Shown here: positions 32,837-43,726 of the stretch, in pieces
How positions within the stretch are numbered: position 1 is the first letter of the stretch
Layout of the letters: the number at the start of each line of letters is the position of its first letter
Assembly (NCBI GenBank): GCA_963169105.1
Contig: OY720642.1
Coordinates: 78,842,716 to 78,906,715, forward strand
Length of the DNA stretch: 64,000 nucleotides
Reading direction: 5' to 3'
Origin: Ceriagrion tenellum
Taxonomy: Eukaryota > Arthropoda > Insecta > Odonata > Coenagrionidae
Program-made: the position numbers and the translations under genes
Notes under the pieces: model-generated
Databases searched by the model: none
Seen by the model: only the letters and a program-made list of their open reading frames with translations
What the model was told of the DNA's origin: nothing

Positions 32837-34739
32837 GGTTCTTATGATAACAATGAGGAAATGTACTATCGTCTTTTTATTCTTACCAGTCTGATGGTGA
32901 GGTCATTGATTCATTTTATTCATCCTGGATGAAATCCACCTTCGCTAATATCAGCAGGGTGATCCGAGGGACAATACTCGTCCTCACAGAGTTCTTGTAG
33001 CTGTTTAAATGTTGGGATCGACACTTCCTCTGAGTGAGGGACTGGGCATCTTACAGAGACTAAATCAGGATAAGTCCTCGTGCTACGATTGTTTCGATTG
33101 ATACCATTAATATTTACTAGGCAGAATTAACAGTCATCGAAGTGGTTTCTGGGTTCTCTCTAATCCATCGGTACGCCGAATTTTAGACTTTTCCTTTAGT
33201 AAAATTAAATCACCCATACTTGAATCTATTGAAAAGAAAAAAAACATTGATGGATAAGTGGCTGTATCTATTAAAGTAGAGCTGATGGGGCTAGACTAAG
33301 CTTGATTTCATACATAGACACAGCGTCCTAAATATAGCTAAAATCAGTTCTAAAATCCTTGGCAACAAAATGTTTTTCTTGTAGACCTGTGTCGCTAATT
33401 CAAGCTTCGAGCAATTAGTATAATCTTTGTATTATCAATTTTTTTTCGCCTAAAGGAATTTAAAAGTCCGTACTTGAACGAATAATGGTCTATCGAATCA
33501 TAATTGTGTCGAATATTTCAATGTTTTAACTTGTTCACGCTCAAGCCTGCTTTATTAATTTTTATTAAATAGACTGACATTGGACGAAGTAACCCTTTAA
33601 ATAGGGGTTTCGGCCGAAAATTATGAGTAAATAAAGCTCATGTAACTACGCAATGAAAGGAATTTTAAGTTACGAAATTGACAAAATCCTTGAAAAAAAA
33701 GTCCTTTACCAATTTCATATTCCATTCCCAAGTTCCGTCAGTTGGTAATTGAGAGAAGTTCATCCGTTATACCATTAACATTTTCCGGAAATAGGGATAG
33801 AAGATAGCCAGAGAAATGTTGCCAGCCTTTAGACAAACAAACACATCGACGGTGAATTTTTCCGAGGCGGGGAATACTTATTTTGATGCATGTCCTTAGA
33901 TATGGCTTCAAATTTAGTCGTAAAAATTTTTTCCTTACCTTTGGAAAAATTTCAAACGCGATAATTTTTCTAATTTAAAATGAAGCTTCTTGTAATAGTG
34001 ATTACTATACATTAGGTGTCATTTAATATTCGTGTCTTATTGAAGAAATTATTCATGATATTCGGCTGTACTTTGCTATACATTACTGAATCGTAATTCA
34101 CCCGCTTTTATTTCGTTTACTACCCAAAACCAATTATATGCAATTGCGAAATTACCGATGCGGCGTCCGTATCAACTAATTCATTTTTGTTATTTGGCAT
34201 TATATGTCGATTCCTTTAAACTTATACTTTGGCTTTTAATTTTTAAATTGAAATTCGAAATTGTATATAAAGAAAGTTATTTTTACCAAAGTAATGTAGG
34301 TGGATGCAAAGCGTGATATTACAACTGCTTTGAATTAGTGGGACGTAGAGAAAAACGCGGAGGAATCGAGTTCATATGCTAATAGCTGAGTACATTTTTA
34401 TAATTTTTATTTTGGACATAATCTTACATTTTTGTTGTACACGGATATCTTAACAAAACGCAATTGAAAGATAAAAAAATGCTATGGCAAAGGGACTTTG
34501 ATTTGATCATCCATAAATATGGCTGATTTGAGGAATAATATTGTGACCCAGCCTTTTTATAGTAGTCGAATGCTTGAAATGGGATATTTCAGAGCATACC
34601 ATGTATATTCTTTAAAAACTGTTGACTCTCTAATTCCAGAAACCGGTTTAAATCCACTTCGTGGTACGTAAAATATTTGGTTGAAGTTTTCCAGGAAGTT
34701 GTACCTTCAGTGCCGTGAATACGAATCGACTCTAACATG
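32837..34739. other. Gene-free AT-rich region
   Basis: No gene, bounded element or notable repeat recognised. Confidence 0.55.
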
Positions 34740-35460
34740 GAGAGCAATGCGTCATTAATCCTTGGAAGTACTCACCCAGACTTGTCTATATTTTTTACTT
34801 TATCTTCCATTAAGTGCTTGAGCCAAAAATCGCACGGCTGTGCCATGCCATTATATCCTCATTCTTGGTCCTGTTTTTTCCTTCTTTTTCGTTTCGTATT
34901 TTTTTACGTTTTTAATTTTTCCGTTTATTATTCCCTCCCCTGGAACTACATCCTCATGTCACAATGTATGCAGGGCTTTCTGCTGCGCCCAAAACTGCCC
35001 CGGTGGTGACCGTTGTCATTCCCTTCCACCACTTTCTCTCCCCCTCCTGACCCTCACAACGACCCTGCTTCCCGAGCCGCTTTCCTTCCCTGTCCACCCC
35101 CTTGTCGTTACTCCCACCCCCTTTATTTCTGCTCCCCCTCCCTTGACTCCACCCCGTTTAGCCCCCTCTCGTCTATCGATCTTGGTTGCCCGACTGCCTG
35201 CGATGGCCACGGAATCCCTCTCCCTCCTTCCTCCGGCATTCATCCCTGTCCTCCCGCTTATTTTGGGTCGGTGTCTCCCCGGCATGCCTCCGCATCTCCC
35301 TTCTGCCCCTTCCTGTCTCTCCCTTTCACTCTTTCCCCTGTTTATCGCCATGTATTCCATTGCCACCCATCTTCCAAAACTTCTGCTTTTCTTACTGTCC
35401 CCAGTTACGATCGGTGGAAAACTTTCTTTCCACGCAGTAGCTAGAAAACGTCATAAAAAA
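34740..35460 (+). repeat. Pyrimidine-rich low-complexity tract
   Basis: The plus strand is extremely rich in C and T, especially 35010-35400, where CCCC and CTCC runs dominate. This keeps three plus-strand frames and a minus-strand frame open at once and produces the longest open frame in the window (249 residues from 34840). Its product is low-complexity Leu/Pro/Ser/Phe. No conserved domain is visible and the frame crosses clearly AT-rich non-coding sequence at both ends. I read it as a composition effect, not a gene. Confidence 0.6.
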
Positions 35461-37937
35461 CTTCTTTTATTACATTGTACGTACCATTATATATATTTAA
35501 ACTACTTTCTCTATGAAATGCAAATATTACCGGTCTTGAGATCTTACTCTCGGAGGAATTTATTATGTATAGCGTATTTTTTTTCATAAAATTCTCAATA
35601 GAAATTCAAATGGTTCTCGGTCTTCCTGTAACATACAAACTTCTGTGTATGCCAGCATTTTTCTCTCTGATGTACATTGTCTGCGTGAGGCACGGTTATT
35701 CTTGATATATGTTACTAAATAAGATGATGTATGTACATATGTATATGGCTCAGCCTAAATTTACCCATCCTCGGAAAGCACACGTAAAGAGAGCTGATGA
35801 AATCAATGTAACATTTGTTTATCCATTGAAACTATTATGTGCAAGACCGAATCACAATCGTTATCTATATGCCAAGGCTATATATGCTTAACACAAACGT
35901 TTTGTAGCTGTGTAATGTGGATTTGCTTTAGGTTGGGCATCTCTAATCTGAAGTTTCCATTTGTCGTCTGTTCCGCCCCTCATTCTGCTCCGCGCATCCC
36001 TATCGTTGTATGGGAAGGATATGTAAATCCAGCTGTCGAAGAGCTCACAGGATGCTGGAAGGCTAATCGTGCTCATCAATTAATCAGAAAGTCCACACGG
36101 TTTGATTATTATCTGTACTGAATGGCTTCCGAAGGGTCGTAATAGGTGTTACCGCTTTCCTATTGGTTATCGCCGTAATAAAAACAAAAAGGGGAAATGA
36201 AAACGCCTCTCCAAAAGTGCCTGTGGGAAGTGCCCGTGTAGATGGGTAATTTAGGAGTTACAAATTGGAGTCACGGCAGGGATTGGATTATTTGATCGAG
36301 ATCCGCAGTTAAGCACGCCCTCCGAAGGTAGAAGTAAAACTCTTGAAGTGTTCTTTACTTAGCTGCCGGATTTATAGCCCTGTTCCTACCGAAATGGATG
36401 GTAGTATTCTAGCCGTGGAACTCATCTGATCCCTACAATTATTCTTTTGATATATGATGGTTTTTAATGTTTATGTAAAATTATATATTTTTACGTTTTG
36501 CGTGTACAATTCTCTATGCCTCATATTTTTATCATAGAGTTATCTGTTATATGAATTGAGGTCTCATCTGTTGTTTTTATTTGATCTCGTATATATTTGT
36601 GGTGTTTGAATAATATCATACTAAATTTGTATGATTATCTGGTGACATTGTACAATAATATTGTTTTTTTAATAATTATGATACCAAAACTAATTGTCTT
36701 TTGAGTACCTTCATTGGAATTTATTATATCGTTCTGATTTTGTTTCGCAATAACTCCACATGCCAAAGAACGTATGACCCAGGTGAATTATCCATTTCAG
36801 TCAGTGTAAGCTAAGTATAAATTGACTCACTTCCAATACGTTCTATTTCAGCATCATCTTAAGATCTTGGCGATTGAAAATGACGACGTTTCAGTTTCCC
36901 TTGATCTCAGTGTGGTCCGAGAAATGATTGCATGTTCAGTAATTGTATCTCCATAAATTAATATACGCTTCCCCAATTGCAAATGCTCTGCCGGAATACG
37001 AATACGAAAATTGCATGCAAATCTCGTACGGTGTGCAAAAGTTGAGTCTGGCATAATTTTACCGCCATGAACTAGCCTACGACCGCGTCGATTCGCTGTC
37101 CAAAGTATAATTGGGTATTTGTATCCTCAACCACCGATGAGAGTTACATGCGAATATCCCTCACTTTTTGGAAAATTCGCGGGATAGTGGGAGGACTCTG
37201 CATCTAGATGGACATTCTCTCGGACCAGTTGTTTGGAATCCCCGACGGTTTTGATGAATGTCATACAATCTCTTGGATCACTCGGCGAAATCCTTGATAG
37301 GAAATTCATAAAACATTTTCAGAACGTATATTTTAAATTCCTCGGTCCTCCAAATTTATTCAACTTTCTTCAATGTTATTGATGTGTGTTCTTGGTTATA
37401 TTAGGAAAATTGATTTTCTGAAACCATTGCTACTTTTTGTTTTGTGTTATTATAGATTAGGTGAAGAAGTTGAAGCCATCTGAGATCTTCATTCTACGTA
37501 GTATTCTTTTATCTTTGGATCTTCTAAACTAGTTTTTTTTTCTCATACGAAAAATCCGCTTCGCTTTCATCGCTAATTATTGAGCTTTCTCACGTATGCC
37601 TTTCATACTAAGAGTGTTCCAGTACAGTCCAGTTTCATTTGGACTCCCTCCAACTTGAAGCCGTAACCTGTTGGACTTAAGCCTCCTCGCCCTAATTTCT
37701 TCCTTTTTCGTCATGGCGATTCTTCACGACGTCTCGTAAATTATTTAAAGTTAGTATCTCAGGCATTATCCCTTTCCCCATTGTGAGCTGTTATTTGCTT
37801 CTAGGTTCACTTAATTGCCTTTCTTTGTGGTTTCGTCCTTAGTATTTCCCTTTCATCCGTGTTGCCTATATTTCCGCCGTGCTGCTGCATATATCAGTGT
37901 ACTGTATTATTCATTTCCATTCATTCTTCGTTCAATC
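35461..37937. other. Gene-free region
   Basis: AT-rich. The two minus-strand frames at 36854-37054 and 37127-37309 sit in a slightly GC-richer block but show no domain that I recognise. Confidence 0.45.
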
Positions 37938-38093
37938 CTACCACTGGTTGTCTGTAGCCCTCCACACTTGCCTATCTAATGCTGATTCCCTTACATCCTG
38001 TTATCTCTTCCTATCTACTTTCCTCTTTATTCGGTCCTTGAACTTATTCCAGGGTCTTCCTTTGGGGACTTTTCCCTCTATTTTACCTTAAAA
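37938..38093 (-). pseudogene. Second remnant of the same non-LTR reverse-transcriptase family
   Basis: The minus-strand translation reads GKIEGKVPKGRPWNKFKD, then one in-frame stop, then SALDRQVWRATDNQW and a stop codon at the same place as in the larger copy. The GRP-W and ALDRxxWRA motifs mark the extreme C-terminus of a non-LTR retrotransposon protein. At DNA level the block matches 21270-21395 at close to 90% over about 75 bp, so both fragments come from one family. Only about 50 residues remain. No catalytic part is present. Confidence 0.7.
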
Positions 38094-40038
38094 CTTAATT
38101 CCTAAGGGATGAGATTTACTCGGGCTCTCATCCTTTCCCCAGGAGTTGTGAGCGTTTTTCGACGCATATTAATTTCCTTTTATGACTTTCACCGATGCTT
38201 TCTTCGCCTCGTTTATACACATATCTAGTTTATTTCTGTTTCACCTCCAGAAACTTCCATTCTTGAACTATTCTTAATATTAAATTTAAATATTGAGTAG
38301 TTGAAACACAAATATGATTTAATAGTCAGTGACAGCTCTTACTTTGCCAAACAATGGGTGAATTTTCTCAGCACAAATCTAGGTTTAATGGACCGGAAGG
38401 TACTTGGAGCTTCGTTCGTTTGTTTAGAGTTCGTTGTGAGTGAAAAGGTCCAACGTGAGAGGGTAATATGAACATTGCTCAGAGGCAATGTGACCGAGAG
38501 CGATTGCAGCGGTGAGTCTTGCTTGTAAATGCCGTTGAAATAGGACTGCAATATCGGACCGTTGAACCCTGCAGTCATACCACCGATGCTGTTATACTCT
38601 TCCCTTTGTGATCATAAGTCCTCTCAAGGGAGGCTTCTTGTTTCAACGTCCTTCCGACCCCATTTCCTTGACACCAGTGGAAAACATCCACGGTTATATA
38701 TACCGGAACTCCCTACACGCCTCTGACTCCACGCATCAATTCTCAACCTATTTTATACCAGAAGCATCGTGTTCTCGGTCATGTCAGCATAATATTTCCT
38801 TTCTAGCTGTATCTGTTACTTAAATGGTTCAACAAATGTGGTATGAAAATCTATGATTAACTATTTTCGCCATACTCTGAGCCTCTTGCGGTATGAGATA
38901 TAACGACGGGACTGATATCTCTGCTTCGAATTTATGTATCTCCTCTTCTCACGCGAAAATATTAGGTACAATAAAGTTTTGTTTTTTTTCGAATTAATTT
39001 TACAGCGTACTTCAAACGAAAATTCGCACAAATTTATGAGGATAAATGCTTTTACATACTTAAATTTTTAGAGTGTTCACAGCCTGATCAGACATAAATA
39101 ATTCTGAAAATGTAATACTAATTTTTTTGTAATGTCTCCACTCTCTTCCGGTATGTTTTATTTTAAAATAAAAAGATAATACGTACGGCATATGAACTTA
39201 TGATCAAACTATTAAATTTGCATCGATCCTTCTTCCTCTTTTCTTATCAAACAATTTTTTGAAGTAACTGTGTAGATAATAATGTTTAACCCTATAAATA
39301 TTATGTTAAAACTCAAGCTTAAATCGTGGGAAGTTTACCATTGTTTAAGGCAGAGTATTTGCTACGCTACTTCCGTATTAAATTAACTCAATAATCAGTT
39401 GCATTGATTTCGTTATCATGCAGCATCAACCTTCAATGATACTTCCCATCTTTCGCGTTTCCCCTTATGCTGACAAAGAACATTATGTTATCATTCCTTT
39501 GCTCATATACACAGCATTGCCATTTTTAAGGACCATGATTTGTATAATTTTTCGACTATTCCCAAAAAATATCCATTTTACGTTTTTGTATCTGATATAA
39601 GTGAAAGAGGTTATCTAGTTTCGATCAGGACCACGCCTTTTTTTCCTCTATTAAAAGGAACTGCGCTTATATATTCCTATAGGCGCTAATCATATGTTAT
39701 GCGGTTAGTCAACGCAGTTAACGCAGAATAACATCAATGGGCGCATAATATTGACTATTATTATTAACAGTATTTTAATACATTCACTTGTATTTCCCTT
39801 CCTTAGGGTTCTCTACAATCAATTCAAAGAGCATATTGGTTTATCCAGCGCAAAAGTGTTGTTGCTTTTCTTGCTCATTGTATCTTTTGCGCTTGTAAAA
39901 CCACTTCAAAATTTATTTTATAGATTTTAATTGGTGTATTTGCTCAGAAGATTATTATTCGAATTCTTGAAAGTTATTTTAATATGCATTCAACGTTTCT
40001 CATCCTCTGTTTGGTGCTTCAACATTTTTCCAGACAGA
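38094..40038. other. Gene-free region
   Basis: AT-rich, with short open frames only. No recognised element. Confidence 0.5.
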
Positions 40039-40137
40039 GCTCTTAGCATCATAGCGGGAAGCGTCGGAAGACGCTTCCCGCTATGATGCTAAGAGCGAAG
40101 GCGTCCTAAGCGAAGATAGCTCTTCGCTTAGGGCGCC
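40039..40137. repeat. Two adjacent near-perfect hairpins
   Basis: Hairpin 1 has perfectly complementary 27-nt arms (40039-40065 and 40070-40096) around a GGAA loop, starting GCTCTTAGC and ending GCTAAGAGC. Three bases later, hairpin 2 has 17-nt arms (40100-40116 and 40121-40137) around a TAGC loop with one G:T-type mismatch, starting GGCGTCCTAAG and ending CTTAGGGCGCC. The arms are GC-richer than the surroundings. An array of two strong stem-loops in 99 bp is far beyond chance. It could be a foldback insertion, a template-switch product or a structured RNA. No target-site duplication was found. Confidence 0.8.
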
Positions 40138-41933
40138 GAACGTTGATTACAATTCAAAGCGATACAGAGAAGCCGTTTATTGTTCTTCAGGACTTGAGGA
40201 GAATTTATGTACACTAGTGTGCACTTGAGCAGAGGAAAAAATCTGGATTATCGTGTCCGCGATTGTTTTAGTTCTAAATTTTAGCAAATTCTTGAAGCAT
40301 ATTTGATGTTATTTTTTCTAGTAATTATATGGCAGCAATCTCTAAAAAGCATGAAAAAATGAATCTAGGTTACTACATACCAGCCAATTGGCCGTATGAA
40401 GTCAATTTTTTTGCTTGGTATATTTTACCCATAAACATTTCTACTACTGCGCTTAAGTCAATTTTCATCCTATATGCACTGAATTGTATTACTTGAATTT
40501 CCGATAGAAGTTTCCGGTAGGGTTTCTCTTTTGAATGCCTATTCAATTTTAAATGGAAGGATGTTATTTGTGTAGACTTTTGTGAAATTTAAAGGAAGTA
40601 AAATCGAAAACTAGATACAATCTGAGATAAAGTTGATTTGTAATCCTTATGATTGGCTCCTCCCTTTGACATTTTGTACCCAATAAGACGTCTAGTTTAA
40701 TATTTTTGCTATACAATTAGATGTATGAACTGATTTAAAGAGGGAAAGACCTATATATTCTGAAATCTTTTAGCTACCTATTCAATAATACCTAGAGATC
40801 TTGAAGTATCCCATTAAGTGTGGCGACTAATTTTACCAACTCACTTCCTTTGATATAATAAACACGGAAAGGGAAAAAACAGTAACCATGGCAGGGACAC
40901 GGAAACTATCGCTTAGTTTTTTTACTTGATCAAGGTTAACTCAAACCAAAGGAAAAGCATATTTTAATGGTTGATCCAATAATAAGCTTCGATGGCCTCA
41001 AAATTATTTCGTAGATGCTGAGGCGCGCACTGTTCAGTTTTATTAGTTTCCCACGGTAAACAATTTACGTGGAGAGAGAAAGTTCTTGAAATACCTTCGA
41101 AGGAGAGCCATCATAAATCGAACTAAGGATCTAATTGGAGGTAAATGAGTTTAATGCCCTTGTGATTAAAGAATCTGCGAAAGTATCGATTGTTGGATTT
41201 GATGTGGAAAATATTTAAGTCCCGCTTTTGCTTTTCTGGATTTTAGGACTCAACTTTCCGAATTACCGTTTCCTTATCATACGTTAGCCTTGGATAATAT
41301 GGTAAAAATGATGGGAAATTCTTCAATTATCTCAAGGAAGGAATGGCTGAGGGAGCGCCATCCTGTTGAAGGGAGTAAATGTGGTGATATATTTGTTTTT
41401 TAAGAGTGCGTAATTATATGTCTTCTACGGTAGCAGTGGAGGATTGTGAAAGTTGGGAATTCTTGGTATAAGCCACATTGCCCTTCACTCTTCCTCCTTT
41501 CGGGTCCTATTTGAATATTAGACCGTCTCATTGGATATCTGGTTGTATGAGTTGAATAGATGAATGGCTTTGAGGAGAGTTTGGTGATTATCTCACAGAT
41601 GCGAAGGGATTGAGTTAGGATTGTGGTAAAATGATCAAAGCAAATTAGGAAAGGGACGATCTTATACTTCCCGAGAGGCAAGAAACAACCGCCTGTAGTG
41701 AATATGGTAGCGTGTTTGGTTTAATTTATATGGAGAAGAAATCATGCTTCCAACAATGCCTTCAGATTTTCATCCTCAGTAATCTCTGCTTACAACTTGT
41801 CTCATTATGATTTCTCTGAATTTCCTCGGGTATATTTTGTTCTCCCTCACAGTGCCCTGCTAAATCCTTAGTTTGACCTCTTTTCGAAAAATAACGCGCT
41901 CTGCGTTGGAAATCTCAGCCACGTCTCGTAAGA
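40138..41933. other. Gene-free region
   Basis: No gene or bounded element recognised. Confidence 0.5.
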
Positions 41934-41945
41934 TACCAATATGTT

Positions 41946-42164
41946 GAAGGATCTCAGAATTACCCGGCGTATCTGATGGATAAAGGTTTCTCGGGTCTTC
42001 CACCGGGTGAGAAGGTCCATGGGGCACAACGTTTCGGAGAACGACTTGTCCTCCGTCATCGGGGGGGGGGGGTGGGGGGAAGGGGGAAGAGGACAAGTTG
42101 ATCTCCGAAACGTTGGGCCCCCATGGACCTTCTCATCCGGTGGAAGACCCGAGAAACCTTTATC
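41946..42164. mobile_element. Penelope-like foldback insertion with 12-bp TSD
   Basis: The insertion is flanked by direct repeats TACCAATATGTT at 41934-41945 and 42165-42176, a perfect 12-bp target-site duplication. Inside, two ~76-bp arms (41979-42053 and 42089-42164) are inverted copies at about 92% identity. Read outward from the centre, each arm runs GAGGACAAG, a CTCCGAAACGTTG block, CCATGGACCTTCTCA, CCGGTGGAAGACCCGAGAAA and CCTTTATC. The centre is a G-rich spacer (42061-42086, including a 12-G run). The minus-strand inner edge reads GATGACGGAG...CTCCGAAAC, which resembles the GATGA-stem-GAAAC core of Penelope-like 3' tails. It carries no coding sequence. Assignment to PLEs rests on that motif, the TSD length and the shared geometry with the element at 50.7 kb. 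Confidence 0.65.
42061..42088 (+). repeat. G-run centre of the foldback (possible G-quadruplex)
   Basis: Twelve G, T, six G, two A, five G lie between the two arms of the foldback. Such runs can form G-quadruplexes and are also error-prone in assembly, so the exact length is unsure. Confidence 0.5.
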
Positions 42165-42522
42165 TACCAATATGTTCTCTTTCTCTCACCCTAAATACGA
42201 GCTTCACTTCCATATTTGTAGTGTCCAAATCATGCTCTATTTACCTTTGGTCGGGCAGATATATTTTTATATTTGTAGCGTTTACAGTATCTCGGATTCA
42301 TATAGAGGATCAAAAATTCAATATTTTACTCAACTTACTCAACAAAAAGAATGAACCTACCACGATCTACAGATGGAAATGAATGTTTCTATTAATAGGT
42401 ACATATCATAAAGATTCCCTCTATGAAAAAATTGAAGACAATATCCGACCTATCCAACCCACAATTAATATTCTCTTTGATGCCCTGATTGGCATTTTAT
42501 GCTTTTTTTAAAAACATTCTGA

Positions 42523-43726
42523 GGCCGGTATTCATAGTCCTCAAGAATCACAGATTCGTTTTAATCTATGATTATATCTCTAATTAATTACTGTTTCTTA
42601 TTCATAGTCGTCAAAGAATCAGTGATTCGTCAATCGATGATTTTTGAATCAGAGATTCATCAATCTCTGATTAATATGTATTTATAGTCGTCAAATAATC
42701 ATTGTTAATAGTTCTAGTATTCATAGTCAAGCAAACTGTAATTATTTGGCCAAATAATCATTGATTCGTGAATTAAGCTCTCGACCGTAATTAATTAGTT
42801 TTTCTTTGTTGGACGTCGGTAGTTCTGTAATTGTTTACGACATATTCGTGTCTTTACGTTCCAAATTTACAATTTTATACGGTGCTAAAGGCATAGAATA
42901 CTCTATATAAACGTCTTGAATTGATTAGGATTATTGATTACCTTGAATTGGTTGGGATTTCCGTGCAATGGAAATTCATACGGATATATTGGCGTATGTG
43001 ATTGCCGATGACGATGTACCAGCGTATCACTAAAGGCTGCAAAAGACACACATTAGGGATCCAACAAATCCACTGAATTATTACTCACAAGGGGAGACTA
43101 CGTACCCTGACTCGCCGATTTAAATGCCGTATTTACTATGTCGTGCACGAGGTCAAAGGCTAGTTCGCCTTGGACTTCGTCAAACGTATCCTAGTTGTAC
43201 TGTAATCAATCAGTTTATAATCAGAAATATCCGCCCTTAGTATAAAAAAGCTGGGAAAATATACTCTCGCCAATACGCTACATCATCAACACTTGCCGGA
43301 ATACGAGATTACTGTTTGTTGATTTTCCCTAGCAACGCCTTCATTAACGTTGAATAACCATAAGAAATAATTCTATGTAGTCACGGCTAATTCATTTTTA
43401 TCCAAAAAACATTGCCAATCCATTTTTTATTTTCTTTTTCAATATGCAATTAATAAAACTATATACTCAACTTGAATAAAAATTTAACGATACCCACAAA
43501 ATTTTTTGCCTCTTCAATTTCTCATGCCACTCAAAAATAAACATACATCCAATCTGTAATTCACCAATTACTGATTATCCCAAATAATTAGAGATTCATG
43601 AATCAGTGATTCATGAATTGGAGATTGTTTTCTGTCTATGAATACATTAATCAAATAATCAATGATTGACGAACAATCGTTGATTCAGCAATCATTGATT
43701 ATTTATCCCGTCTATGAATACCGGCC
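42523..43726. mobile_element. 1.2-kb DNA transposon remnant with 15-bp perfect TIRs, PIF/Harbinger-like
   Basis: The ends are GGCCGGTATTCATAG and CTATGAATACCGGCC, a perfect 15-bp terminal inverted repeat. Both subterminal zones are packed with variants of TATTCATAGTCRTCAA and of AATCANTGATT-type palindromes. Inside, a frame from 42969 reads MEIHTDILAYVIADDDVPAYH, then after a stop RDPTNPLNYYSQ. The R-D-x-x-N-P-L-x-x-Y block resembles the N-terminal part of Harbinger nucleases, but the rest is decayed by stops. No 3-bp target duplication is evident. I judge it a decayed or internally deleted Harbinger-type element; the superfamily is inference. Confidence 0.65.

Noticed and set aside
34840..35589. 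249-residue open frame, the longest in the window
   Set aside because: It lies in a CT-rich tract with two other plus frames and a minus frame open over the same bases. The product is low-complexity and has no domain.
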